The position numbers were made by a program, and so were the translations under genes. A stretch of DNA of 36,449 nucleotides from Anaerolineales bacterium (GTDB taxonomy: Bacteria > Chloroflexota > Anaerolineae > Anaerolineales > DRKV01), in the NCBI GenBank assembly GCA_024763355.1, contig JANTFR010000005.1:1-36449 (forward strand), read 5' to 3'. Under the pieces are notes generated by a model. It saw only the letters and a program-made list of their open reading frames with translations, searched no databases and was not told the origin of the DNA. This document shows positions 26,784 through 35,513 of the stretch, piece after piece. Within the stretch, counting starts at the first letter, position 1. Every line of letters starts with the position of its first letter.

Positions 26784-27668
26784 CTAGGGAATCAGCAGTC
26801 CGGCGGCAAAGAGTAGGGCGTAAAGCAAGGTCAGTTGGCCGGTGCCGGCCAGCGCCTGGTTCAGGATGCGCCCTTTTTGAGTGGCAACCACTTTCCAGAT
26901 TTTCCAGGCCGCGGGGATGGAAAGCAGGGTCAGCAGCGGCCAGGGGGAAGTTTCTCCGCGGAGCCACAGGATGAAGGGGACGAGATAACTGCCAAGCAGC
27001 AGGAGGGCGTATTCGGCTTTCGTGCCGTTTTCTCCCAGGCGTACCGCCACGGTGTGTTTGCCCGTCTTGCGGTCGGTCTCGATGTCCCGCAGGTTGTTGA
27101 CCACCAAAATGTTTGTGGTCAGGAAGCCCATCGGGAGGGCGGCCCACCACGCCAACGCAGGGACGGCGCGCATCTGCACGAAGACTGTCCCGCAGACTGC
27201 TGCCAACCCGAAGAAGAGGAAAACGAACAGGTCGCCCAGGCCGTGATAGCCCAAAGGGTAAGGGCCGCCGGTGTAGGCAATCGCCGAAAGGATGGCGGCT
27301 ACACCCACCACCAGAATCGGCCAGCCGCCTGCCGAGATGAGGTACACACCCAGCAGGGCCGCCAGCCCAAAGGAAACCCACATGCCGGCGAAGACCTGTT
27401 GTAAACTCAGCAGGCCGGTCTGGGTGACGCGCACGGGGCCGAGACGCTCCTCCGTGTCGGCGCCTTTCTGGAAGTCGTAGGCGTCATTGGCGAAGTTCGC
27501 CCCGATTTGAATGAGGAGCGCCCCGAAGAAGGCCGCCAGCCAGGGCAGCAGGCGGAAGCCGCCCTGCGCCGCGGCGACTGCTCCTCCTACGATGACGGGC
27601 GCCGCGGCCGCAGGGAGGGTTTTGGGGCGGGAAGCGAGAATCCAGGGGTTTTGGTTTATTGGTTGCAT
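26784..27668 (-). CDS. menA: 1,4-dihydroxy-2-naphthoate polyprenyltransferase (UbiA family)
   Basis: [73 protein letters not shown]. Confidence 0.93.
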   Translation of the reverse strand: MQPINQNPWILASRPKTLPAAAAPVIVGGAVAAAQGGFRLLPWLAAFFGALLIQIGANFANDAYDFQKGADTEERLGPVRVTQTGLLSLQQVFAGMWVSFGLAALLGVYLISAGGWPILVVGVAAILSAIAYTGGPYPLGYHGLGDLFVFLFFGLAAVCGTVFVQMRAVPALAWWAALPMGFLTTNILVVNNLRDIETDRKTGKHTVAVRLGENGTKAEYALLLLGSYLVPFILWLRGETSPWPLLTLLSIPAAWKIWKVVATQKGRILNQALAGTGQLTLLYALLFAAGLLIP

Positions 27669-27740
27669 TGGTTCATTAGTTCATTAGTTCATTGGTTCGT
27701 TGGTTCGTTGGCTGGCTGGTCGGTTGATTCGTTCGTTGGT
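27669..27740 (-). repeat. Octamer tandem array immediately upstream of menA ATG
   Basis: Nine in-phase 8-mers (+ strand): TGGTTCAT TAGTTCAT TAGTTCAT TGGTTCGT TGGTTCGT TGGCTGGC TGGTCGGT TGATTCGT TCGTTGGT. Confidence 0.93.
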
Positions 27741-27878
27741 TCACCGGGGCCTGACGCCGCTGCGCATTGTGCGGGACAACCTCGCCTTCCCCGTACCACA
27801 ACGCTCTGTGTTGTGCTGTGCGGGACACACTCGCCACTCCGCACCTCCTGACCCGCAACCCCCTAACTTCGCAACTCC

Positions 27879-30188
27879 CTACCCCGCAACCCCTATGATG
27901 CGAAAAATCATCTCCGGAGCCGGGAACTCCCTCGCGTGCTGCCGCGTCAGGTGGACGGTTTCGCCGCGGCGTTGGAGGATGAAGGTTTCCAGGCGGGAGG
28001 GGCCGTAGCCGTCGCCCGCGTCAAGGTAGAGATGCGAGGTATGCGGGCGCTCGTCGCCGGGCAGGGGGGCGTAGAGACGTACTTCCAAGAGGCCGTTCTC
28101 GGAGCGCAGGGGCAGGGCGCTGCCGGCGCGCACGAAAAGCGGGATGCGCTCCAGGGGGGCGGCGATTCTCTCCGGGCCGGGGGCGGGGTAAACGCGCTCC
28201 TCCCAAAAGTCGTACCAGCCTCCCGGGGGCAGGAGCACATCGCGGGCACGTCCGCCTTCTTCCAAAATCGGAGCAACCAGCAGGGAATCGCCCAGCAGGA
28301 AGGCGTCATCCACATCCCAAGAGTCGGGATTGTCGGGCCAATCCCAGAAAAGGGGGCGCAGCAGGGGAAGGCCATCTTCGGCGGCCTGCCAGGCCAGCGT
28401 GTACCAGTAGGGCAGCAGGCGGTCGCGCAGGCGGATGGCGGCGCGCACCCGCTCCCGCGTGCGGTGGTCGAAACGCCAGGGTTCGCGGGGCGGCAGGCCG
28501 GTGGCGGAATGCAGGCGGAAGAAGGGCGTGAAGGCAGCCATTTGGAACCAGCGCAGGTACAATTCGGGGTCGGGGTGGCCGCTGAAGCCGCCGATGTCGG
28601 AGCCACTGTAGTAGATGCCGGAGAGGCTGAGGTTGAGCAGGATGGCAACCGTGCGCCGCAGGGCGGGCCAGGAACTCTCCACGTCGCCCGTCCAATGCCA
28701 GGCGTATCGCTGCACGCCCGCCCAGCCGGAGCGGGTCAGGTTCCAGGGACGCTTTTCGGGGCGGTAGAGACGCTGAGCCTCGAAGCCGGCGCGGTTCATC
28801 AGCAGGGCGTACAGGTTGTGCCCTTCGCGGTGCGTGCCGCCGCGCCCCTCGAAATCGTGGCGCAGGGTGCGCGGCAGGGTCGCTTCTCCCCAGGCGGCGA
28901 AGGCCGCCGGTTCGTTCATGTCGTGCCAGAAGCCGCTGATGCCCTGGTCGAGCAGGCGGGGGTAGAAACTGCCCCACCAGCGCCGCGTTTTGGGAGCGGT
29001 GAAATCGGGAAAGTAGCACCATCCCGGCCAGACCAGCCCTTTGTGAGGCCGTCCGTCCGGCTGGGCACAGAAGACGCCCTCCTCCAGCCCGCTGCGCGCC
29101 ACGGTGTATTGGGAATCGGCCTTGACGCCGGGGTCCAGGATAGTCACCAGACGGATGCCCTGCGCCTGCATCTCCTCGGCCAGGGCGGGCAAGTCGGGGA
29201 AGCGCTGCGGATGGACGGTGAAGACGCGATAACCGTCCATGTAGTCGATGTCCAGGTGGATGGCGCTGAGGGGGATGTCGTACTCGGCGAAGCCTGCCGC
29301 CACCTCGCGGATGTCGGCCTCGTCCTTGTAGCCCCAGCGGGACTGATGATACCCCAACGCCCAGCGGGGCGGGAGGGGAGGGCGTCCGGTCAGTTCGGTG
29401 TAGCGCGCCAAAAGACGCCGTGGTTCCCCTGCAATCAGGTAGTAGCGCAACGCCCCGCCCGTGAAGGCGGTTTCCACCCTGCCCTCCGTGAAGGTCACTT
29501 CACCCTCGAAGGCGTTTTCGTAGAAGACCAGATAACTGCCCCCGCGGTGCAGCCCCAGGTAGAGCGGGATGTTGAGGTAGATTGCGGGACTATCCGGGCC
29601 GTAACTGCCGCCGGGGTCCAGGTTCCACAGGCGGATGCGCCTGCCCGGTGCGTTGCGCGCCAGCGGGGCGGCGCTTTCTCCCAGGCCGTAGATGCGTTCT
29701 TCGGGGCGCAGGCGCGCCGCGTGGCGGATGTGTTCCTGGGCGAAACGGGGCGGTTCCTCGCGGCGCAGGAGCGTTCCTTGCGGGGTGTGGAGGCTCAGCG
29801 CGCCCTTGCGGGAGATGCGGACTTCCAGCGCGGCGGTGCGGAGTTGCCATCCCTCGGCGGTCTCCTCCATCTCGACCTCCACCGGCGGCCACTTCTCCCC
29901 GGCGATGGCGTAAGGGAGGGGCATCCGCCCCGGCTGCCAGGTGAGGCGCGCCATCTCCGGGGCGAGGAAAGCGATTCCCAGGCGGCGCGCGCCGAAGGCA
30001 ATCTCGTACTCCCCTGTCTCCCGGCGGCGGATGCTCTGGGCGCTTTCGGGCGGGCGGAAATCTGCCTCCGGCGGGGAGGCGGGCGCGCCCTCGAGAGCAT
30101 CCCGCAGGAGGGCATAGCGCACGGTGCGCAGGGTGGGGAGCAGCCCGATGAACCGAACGGCGTCGATGAATTTTCTCAAAGGGGGCAT
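27879..30188 (-). CDS. GH31 family alpha-glucosidase
   Basis: ERIYGLGE, PRWALGYHQSRWGYKDEADI, IHLDIDYMDGYRVFT, GFWHDMNEPAAF, WTGDVESSWPALR, GSDIGGFSG. Start taken as MPPLRKF. Confidence 0.95.
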   Translation of the reverse strand: MPPLRKFIDAVRFIGLLPTLRTVRYALLRDALEGAPASPPEADFRPPESAQSIRRRETGEYEIAFGARRLGIAFLAPEMARLTWQPGRMPLPYAIAGEKWPPVEVEMEETAEGWQLRTAALEVRISRKGALSLHTPQGTLLRREEPPRFAQEHIRHAARLRPEERIYGLGESAAPLARNAPGRRIRLWNLDPGGSYGPDSPAIYLNIPLYLGLHRGGSYLVFYENAFEGEVTFTEGRVETAFTGGALRYYLIAGEPRRLLARYTELTGRPPLPPRWALGYHQSRWGYKDEADIREVAAGFAEYDIPLSAIHLDIDYMDGYRVFTVHPQRFPDLPALAEEMQAQGIRLVTILDPGVKADSQYTVARSGLEEGVFCAQPDGRPHKGLVWPGWCYFPDFTAPKTRRWWGSFYPRLLDQGISGFWHDMNEPAAFAAWGEATLPRTLRHDFEGRGGTHREGHNLYALLMNRAGFEAQRLYRPEKRPWNLTRSGWAGVQRYAWHWTGDVESSWPALRRTVAILLNLSLSGIYYSGSDIGGFSGHPDPELYLRWFQMAAFTPFFRLHSATGLPPREPWRFDHRTRERVRAAIRLRDRLLPYWYTLAWQAAEDGLPLLRPLFWDWPDNPDSWDVDDAFLLGDSLLVAPILEEGGRARDVLLPPGGWYDFWEERVYPAPGPERIAAPLERIPLFVRAGSALPLRSENGLLEVRLYAPLPGDERPHTSHLYLDAGDGYGPSRLETFILQRRGETVHLTRQHAREFPAPEMIFRIIGVAG

Positions 30189-30285
30189 GGGGCTGATTTT
30201 ATCACAGGCTTTTAAGCCGCAACAAGTGCCGGACTGGTACAATGGGGGGCACAAAATCCGTACAATTTTCAGGAGAAATGTGATA

Positions 30286-31164
30286 ATGACCGACCCGGAT
30301 TCTCTACAGCCCGATGAAATGACCGCCGCCCCGGAGGAGACGGACTCCCCCGCAGAGGCTCCCGTTATGGAAGAAGCCTCCTCCCCCAAAGGCAGGCCTG
30401 CGCCGAGCATCAGCCCCCACTCGTGGACGACCATCGCCGGAGTGCTGATTGCGCTCCTGATTGGCTTTGCCGGCGGCTACCTGGCGCGCCCCTACTTGAA
30501 TGGGCGAGGCGGCGAAAACGCCGCACCTGCCGCGGATGCTCCGGTTGCTACCGCCGAGCCGGTGGACGCCGCCGCGTCCCTCCCCGAAACGCCCCCCGCG
30601 GATGCCGAAGCCCGCCGCAAGGTGCTCATGGACGCTCTGATTTCCCAGACCAAGCACTTCAAAGGCGACCCCAATGCCCCCGTCACCATTCTGGAGTTTA
30701 GCGATTTTCAATGCCCCTACTGCGGGCGCTTCTTCGCCCAGGTGGAGCCGGAAATCAACCGCCAGTCCGTCGAAAGCGGGCAGGCGCGCGTGGGATACAT
30801 CCATTTCGCTTTTTTGGGGCCGGAATCGCTGTGGGCTGCCGAAGCCAGCGAGTGCGCTGCCGACCAGGATGCCTTTTGGGAATACCACGACAAACTCTTC
30901 AGCAGTCAGAACGGCGAAAACAAGGGCGCTTTCAGCAAGGATAACCTGAAAGGTTTTGCCGCCGATTTGGGGCTGGATACGGATGCCTTCAATCAGTGTT
31001 TGGATGGCGGCAAATATACCCGGTATGTGCAGTCGCAGGTAGATTTCGGGCGGCAAATCGGGGTGCAAAGCACGCCCACCTTCCTGGTGAACGGCATCCC
31101 CGTCGTGGGGGCGCAGCCTTTCGAGGCTTTCCAGCAGGCCATCGAAGCCAGTTCGGGAAATTGA
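30286..31164 (+). CDS. Membrane-anchored DsbA-family thioredoxin-fold protein
   Basis: Single N-terminal TM; VTILEFSDFQCPYCGRFFAQVEPEI with CPYC active site; GVQSTPTFLVNGIPVVGAQPFEAF. Confidence 0.92.
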   Translation: MTDPDSLQPDEMTAAPEETDSPAEAPVMEEASSPKGRPAPSISPHSWTTIAGVLIALLIGFAGGYLARPYLNGRGGENAAPAADAPVATAEPVDAAASLPETPPADAEARRKVLMDALISQTKHFKGDPNAPVTILEFSDFQCPYCGRFFAQVEPEINRQSVESGQARVGYIHFAFLGPESLWAAEASECAADQDAFWEYHDKLFSSQNGENKGAFSKDNLKGFAADLGLDTDAFNQCLDGGKYTRYVQSQVDFGRQIGVQSTPTFLVNGIPVVGAQPFEAFQQAIEASSGN

Positions 31165-31217
31165 TTGCGTATAGCCACTAACGTGACGCAAGGCTTTGTC
31201 TTGCGTGAAAATCAAGG

Positions 31218-31266
31218 GTGAGGTGAGGTGACAGTCACTTGCGAAGTGACTGTCACCTCACCTCAC
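31218..31266. repeat. 23-bp perfect inverted repeat with GCG loop
   Basis: GTGAGGTGAGGTGACAGTCACTT-GCG-AAGTGACTGTCACCTCACCTCAC. Confidence 0.95.
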
Positions 31267-31275
31267 TTTTCAAAG

Positions 31276-31309
31276 AAAAAGTCCGAGATACAGTATCTCG
31301 GACTTTTTT
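31276..31309. terminator. Bidirectional rho-independent terminator between dsbA-like gene and clpP
   Basis: AAAAAGTCCGAGATAC-A-GTATCTCGGACTTTTTT between convergent genes. Confidence 0.9.
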
Positions 31310-31328
31310 GTGTTGTGCTGGAGAAAAC

Positions 31329-31973
31329 TTACGCCTCTTCCTGTTCGGCCTCATCCCCTTTGGGGGGCGCTTTGTCTTCGGGAGGGGTGAGGACTTTATC
31401 TACCAGGCCGTATTCGGCGGCCTGTTCGGCGCTCATGTAGAAATCCCGCTCGGTATCGCGCTCTATGACCTCGATGCTCTGCCCGGTATGGAAGGAGAGA
31501 ATCTCGTTCAGGCGCGCTTTGAGGCGCAGGATTTCGCGGGCCTGGATTTCGATATCCGAGGCCTGCCCCTGCGCGCCGCCGAGGGGCTGGTGCATGTGGA
31601 TGGTAGCGTGGGGGAGGGCAAAGCGGCGTCCCTTGCTGCCTGCGGTCAACAGGACGGTGCCGAAGGAGGCGGTCACGCCCACGGCCACGGTGCTGATGGG
31701 GTTGCTAATCATCTGCATCGTGTCGTAGATTGCCATTCCGGCGTAGACCTGTCCACCGGGGGAGTTGATGTACATCTGGATTTCGCGCTCCGGGTCTTCC
31801 TGGTTGAGGTAGAGCAATTGGGCCACAATCAGGTTGGCTACCTGGTCGTTGATGGGGGTTCCCAGAAAGATGATGCGGTTACGCAGCAACAGCGAGTAGA
31901 TATCGAAGGCGCGTTCCCCGCGCCCGGTGCTCTCAATGACCATAGGGACGAGGGCTTGCGGTAGGGTATTCAT
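31329..31973 (-). CDS. clpP: ATP-dependent Clp protease proteolytic subunit
   Basis: [90 protein letters not shown]. Confidence 0.97.
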   Translation of the reverse strand: MNTLPQALVPMVIESTGRGERAFDIYSLLLRNRIIFLGTPINDQVANLIVAQLLYLNQEDPEREIQMYINSPGGQVYAGMAIYDTMQMISNPISTVAVGVTASFGTVLLTAGSKGRRFALPHATIHMHQPLGGAQGQASDIEIQAREILRLKARLNEILSFHTGQSIEVIERDTERDFYMSAEQAAEYGLVDKVLTPPEDKAPPKGDEAEQEEA

Positions 31974-32070
31974 AGGGTTTCCTTCTCCTTGCCTGGGTTG
32001 ATGGCTTTCTGACAGAGTTTATTGTACCCGTTTTTCCGTTGGATTTTTGTTAGATATGGCGGGACGCGAG

Positions 32071-32096
32071 CGGGCGGCCTCGGTAGAGGCCGCCCG
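32071..32096. terminator. GC-rich hairpin downstream of tig (possible terminator)
   Basis: CGGGCGGCCTC-GGTA-GAGGCCGCCCG perfect 11-bp stem, without a clear minus-strand T-run. Confidence 0.45.
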
Positions 32097-32124
32097 TTTG
32101 TCTTGTGTTCCATCGCAATGGAAC

Positions 32125-33654
32125 CTATGCTTCTTCCGGGGTATCGCCTTCGGGGGTCTCTTCCGCTTCGGGAGCGGCGGCCTCTTCGGGGGTGTCCGTT
32201 TCGCTACTTCCTTCGGCTTTGGGGGCTTCGAGAGATTCTTCCGATGAATCTTCTGCGTCAGGGGCGCTTGTTTCTTCCTCCCCCGCTCCCGCTTCTGCCT
32301 CCTCGGCCTCCTCCGGTTCGTCGCCTTTGCCCTGAGCAATCTTGCTCAAAGCCTGGAGGGCTTTCTCGTTGATGAGGTCCGCCATGACGGAGCCAATCAG
32401 ACCTTGAAGGGCTTGGGGGTCTTGAATCATTTTGCGGAATTCCTTCTCCGGCATTTGCTGGGAGAGATGCGTCAGGAATTCCATCGTGCTCTGCTGGACT
32501 TCATCCTCTCCGGCTTCCACTTCTTCTTCCTGTGAGAACTGGAAGAGTGCCAGGGTGCGCCGCACTCTGGCCTCTGCGGCCTTGCGGAGTTCCTCTTCCA
32601 GTTCTTCTTCGCTTTGCTGACTGAATTGCAGGTAGGTTTGCAGGTCCAGCCCCTGTTCTTGGAGACTGTGCTCAAACTCCTCCTGTAAATTGTTCAGTTC
32701 TCGTTGCAGGGTGGCGGGAGCAAATTTGATTTCGGACTGTTCTACGAGGGCGTCGAGAACGCGGTTGCTGTAATCTTTGTCGTATTCGGAGCGGCTCTGG
32801 GATTCTAGTAACTCGTGGACGGTTGTGCGCAAATTGGCGATGGTCTCGAAATCGCCCAGGGACTGGGCAAATTCGTCATCCGCTTCGGGTACTTCGCGCT
32901 CGGTCACTTTTTCCACTTTGATGTGGAAGTGCACTTTTTTACCCTGGAAGGTCTCCGATGGGGCCTCCTCGTCGTACTCGTATTCCACTTCTTTCTCATC
33001 TTCGGCGGAAAGCCCCAATACCTGCCGCGAGAATCCGGGGAACGGCCATTCGTCCGTGGTGTCGGTTTCTTCAGATTCAATCAATACCGGTACGTGGCGG
33101 TCTTTGAGGATGGCGGTTTCCTCCCCCTCGGGGGCATCCAGCCATTCGGCATTGAGCACAATGTGGACGATGTCGCCTTCCTGGGCGGGACGCTCCACGG
33201 TGGTGACCACGGCTTGCTGCTGCCGGAGCATGTCGAGGTACTCGTCCACGTCTTTCTCGGAGGGTGCCTCATACTCGTAGGGCAGACGCAGGTCTTTGTA
33301 GTCCCCCAGGGTTACTTCCGGTTCCAGAGGAACGGTGAAGACCAGGGTGAGAGGGTCCATCTCGGTAATTTCCTCGAGAATGCCAGCCGCTCCGGGGGTA
33401 ATGTCGGCTTCCTCAAGCGCTTTGGGGTAGAGTTCATCGGCCAACTGGTCAATGGCCTCTTCGATGACCGCTGCTTCACCAACATGCCGAACAACGACGT
33501 TGTAAGGGGCTTTACCGGGGCGAAAGCCGGGAATTTTGATGCCGCGCGCTAATTTACGGGCTGCGCGCCGCTTGGCGCGCTCGAATTCTTCGTTCTCTAC
33601 CTGGATGGTGAGAGTGATTTCATGATTCTCAGTGGGGGTAGTCTCGATTTTCAA
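32125..33654 (-). CDS. tig: Trigger factor with long acidic C-terminal tail
   Basis: MKIETTPTENHEITLTIQVENEEFERAKRRAARKLARGIKIPGFRPGKAPYNVVVRHVGE ribosome-binding domain; PPIase and C-terminal domains follow. Confidence 0.93.
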   Translation of the reverse strand: MKIETTPTENHEITLTIQVENEEFERAKRRAARKLARGIKIPGFRPGKAPYNVVVRHVGEAAVIEEAIDQLADELYPKALEEADITPGAAGILEEITEMDPLTLVFTVPLEPEVTLGDYKDLRLPYEYEAPSEKDVDEYLDMLRQQQAVVTTVERPAQEGDIVHIVLNAEWLDAPEGEETAILKDRHVPVLIESEETDTTDEWPFPGFSRQVLGLSAEDEKEVEYEYDEEAPSETFQGKKVHFHIKVEKVTEREVPEADDEFAQSLGDFETIANLRTTVHELLESQSRSEYDKDYSNRVLDALVEQSEIKFAPATLQRELNNLQEEFEHSLQEQGLDLQTYLQFSQQSEEELEEELRKAAEARVRRTLALFQFSQEEEVEAGEDEVQQSTMEFLTHLSQQMPEKEFRKMIQDPQALQGLIGSVMADLINEKALQALSKIAQGKGDEPEEAEEAEAGAGEEETSAPDAEDSSEESLEAPKAEGSSETDTPEEAAAPEAEETPEGDTPEEA

Positions 33655-33717
33655 GGCTGCACTTCCTTACGAACAGAGTAATGTGAGATGTCGGCTCAGG
33701 ATGCCACGGTGGGACGG

Positions 33718-33739
33718 AAAAAAGCCCCCGTGCGGGGGC
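33718..33739 (-). terminator. Rho-independent terminator of tRNA-Leu
   Basis: Minus strand GCCCCCGCACGGGGGCTTTTTT. Confidence 0.85.
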
Positions 33740-33752
33740 GCAGTAAGCCTGG

Positions 33753-33834
33753 TGAGGAAGGAGGGACTCGAACCCTCACGCCTTGCGGCACGTGATTCTA
33801 AGTCACGCCTGTCTGCCAGTTCCAGCACTTCCCC
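33753..33834 (-). tRNA. tRNA-Leu (anticodon UAG)
   Basis: Minus strand GGGGAAGTGCTGGAACTGGCAGACAGGCGTGACTTAGAATCACGTGCCGCAAGGCGTGAGGGTTCGAGTCCCTCCTTCCTCA; anticodon loop CTTAGAA; long variable arm. Confidence 0.96.
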
Positions 33835-33845
33835 ACGGCTCAGGG

Positions 33846-33874
33846 ATTATACGCCAGGATGTTTTTTTCGTCAA
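33846..33874 (-). promoter_or_regulatory. Sigma70-type promoter for tRNA-Leu
   Basis: Minus strand TTGACG-N17-TATAAT, -10 ends about 11 nt before the tRNA. Confidence 0.8.
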
Positions 33875-33919
33875 AGGATTTCAGGGGGGCGTCAGGAATT
33901 TCAAATTTGACAAGGTACG

Positions 33920-34001
33920 GTGACTAAAGTCGCAGCGACGCCTGCGAAGCCGCCGCAAGGCGGCTTGACATGAACGCAACTGTTGCAGCGATTTCAATCG
34001 C
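33920..34001. repeat. Multi-hairpin intergenic element
   Basis: Consecutive palindromes GTGACTaAAGTCGC, GTCGCAGCGAC, AAGCCGCC-GCAA-GGCGGCTT, GCAACTGTTGC, GCGATTTCAATCGC. Confidence 0.75.
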
Positions 34002-34038
34002 CGGGTGGCTTCATACTTGGAATTGCTGAGGGGGCGCG

Positions 34039-35502
34039 CTAAAAAACGGAACCCGCCTCATTCCCGCTCGCCGCAATGGGCAAGGCCGCCCCAATGGATA
34101 GAAGGAAAAGGATTCCGTAAATGGAAAAGAGTAGCATGTAGCCGATGGCGGGATTGGCCGGGTAGTGGGCCGCAAAATAATCGGCGATAGGCCCCCCGAT
34201 GTAGGCTCCTACGGCTCCCGCCCCCGCTCCGGCCAGGTTGGAGATACCCAGATAGCGCCCTTCCTCTCCGGGCGGCACCAGGCGTGTCCCCAGCGCCCAG
34301 TTGGATGTGTAGAAAATCCCGCTGGCGATTCCCAGCAGGATGGCTCCGACGTACACAACACCCAGGTGGGGAACAGAGAGCAGCGTCACGGTTCCCAGGG
34401 CGGCAATGCCGCCCGCCGCCACCAACAGGGTTTTATCGCCCCAGCGGTCGCTTAGATAGCCGGCGGGCAGTACGCTGAGCAGGATGAAGACCCCTACCAG
34501 CAAGAGCATCCGGCTGGCCGGGATGGCCGCCCCCTCCCCGGCGTATCCCAGGCGCCCCTGAAAAAAGTAGAGGGTGAACCCCGCCAGGTTGGTGGTGGCG
34601 GTGAGAAAAGCCAGCCGGTTGACCACCCACCAGGTAAAAGCGCCGGTGGAGCGCTGACCCTTTTTCAGCCCGATGCGGAGGCTGAACCACACGCCCAGCC
34701 CAATGGCGGTGCTCATCGCCAGCAGCCCGATGAGGCCCAGTCCCCACAGGGCGGCGCGCAAACTGACGGCCTCCAGCAGGCGGGCGGCGCGGGCCGTCAG
34801 CGCGCCGCTCCCCAGGATGACGAGCGTAAAAACCGCGGTCATCCCGCCCAGGCGCAGCAAAGTCTCCCAGGGAAAGGGCGGTGGGGACGCGGAAGGCGTC
34901 TCCTCAGGAACCAGCATGGTCACGCCCATCGTGAGCAGGAGTACCGCCCCCAAAACCAGCAAGGCGTCTTCCAGATGTCCGTTCCCCACGAGGGGGCCGA
35001 TGGTGAAGGCTACCAGCATCAAGGGGAGGGGAACTTCCATCAAGGCCTTGACTCCCGAAAAACGGCCGCGCTTCTCCGCGGGAACCAGGTCGGGTATCAA
35101 GCCCTGTTGCGGGCCGTGGGCGATGTTGGTGGAGACCATCAACAAAACCAGGCCGGCAAACAGTAGATGGTAGCCATCCATACCCTCCAGGGTGGCGGTG
35201 TATCCGATGAGGGCCAGGCAGGCCAGGTCGAGCAGCGTGCCGGTGAAGATGAAGGGGCGGCGGCGTCCCCAGGGCGAGCGGGAGCGGTCGGAAAGCGTCC
35301 CCGCTGCGGCCTGCACCAGGACGGCGGTCATTAACCCCCAAAGACGCAAACTTCCATAAAATTGCCCCTGCGCGGCTTCGCCGACAAAGCGCTGCACGAG
35401 CAGGGGCAATACCAGAGGCGTCATCGTTTGCGAGAGCGTCGTCAGGCCGGTGAAGTAGATGTTGAGCGTGATGAGGTCGTACCAGCGGAGGGCGCGTCGC
35501 AT
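34039..35502 (-). CDS. MFS transporter
   Basis: About 12 hydrophobic segments; LRLWGLMTAVLVQAAAGTLSDRSRSPWGRRRPFIFTGTLLDL motif-A-like. Start taken as MRRALRWYDLITL. Confidence 0.88.
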   Translation of the reverse strand: MRRALRWYDLITLNIYFTGLTTLSQTMTPLVLPLLVQRFVGEAAQGQFYGSLRLWGLMTAVLVQAAAGTLSDRSRSPWGRRRPFIFTGTLLDLACLALIGYTATLEGMDGYHLLFAGLVLLMVSTNIAHGPQQGLIPDLVPAEKRGRFSGVKALMEVPLPLMLVAFTIGPLVGNGHLEDALLVLGAVLLLTMGVTMLVPEETPSASPPPFPWETLLRLGGMTAVFTLVILGSGALTARAARLLEAVSLRAALWGLGLIGLLAMSTAIGLGVWFSLRIGLKKGQRSTGAFTWWVVNRLAFLTATTNLAGFTLYFFQGRLGYAGEGAAIPASRMLLLVGVFILLSVLPAGYLSDRWGDKTLLVAAGGIAALGTVTLLSVPHLGVVYVGAILLGIASGIFYTSNWALGTRLVPPGEEGRYLGISNLAGAGAGAVGAYIGGPIADYFAAHYPANPAIGYMLLFSIYGILFLLSIGAALPIAASGNEAGSVF

Positions 35503-35513
35503 GCGATGAGGAA

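Noticed and set aside
27676-27858. ORF with NQRTNQPTSQPTNQRTNELMN repeat
   Set aside because: Translation of the octamer array upstream of menA; not an independent gene
27936-30215. 759-aa ORF on + strand
   Set aside because: Entirely antisense to the well-supported GH31 glucosidase; low-complexity GC-rich translation, no recognisable motifs
32019-32339. Lys/Arg-rich ORF on - strand resembling a basic protein
   Set aside because: Alternate-frame reading of the acidic low-complexity tail of tig
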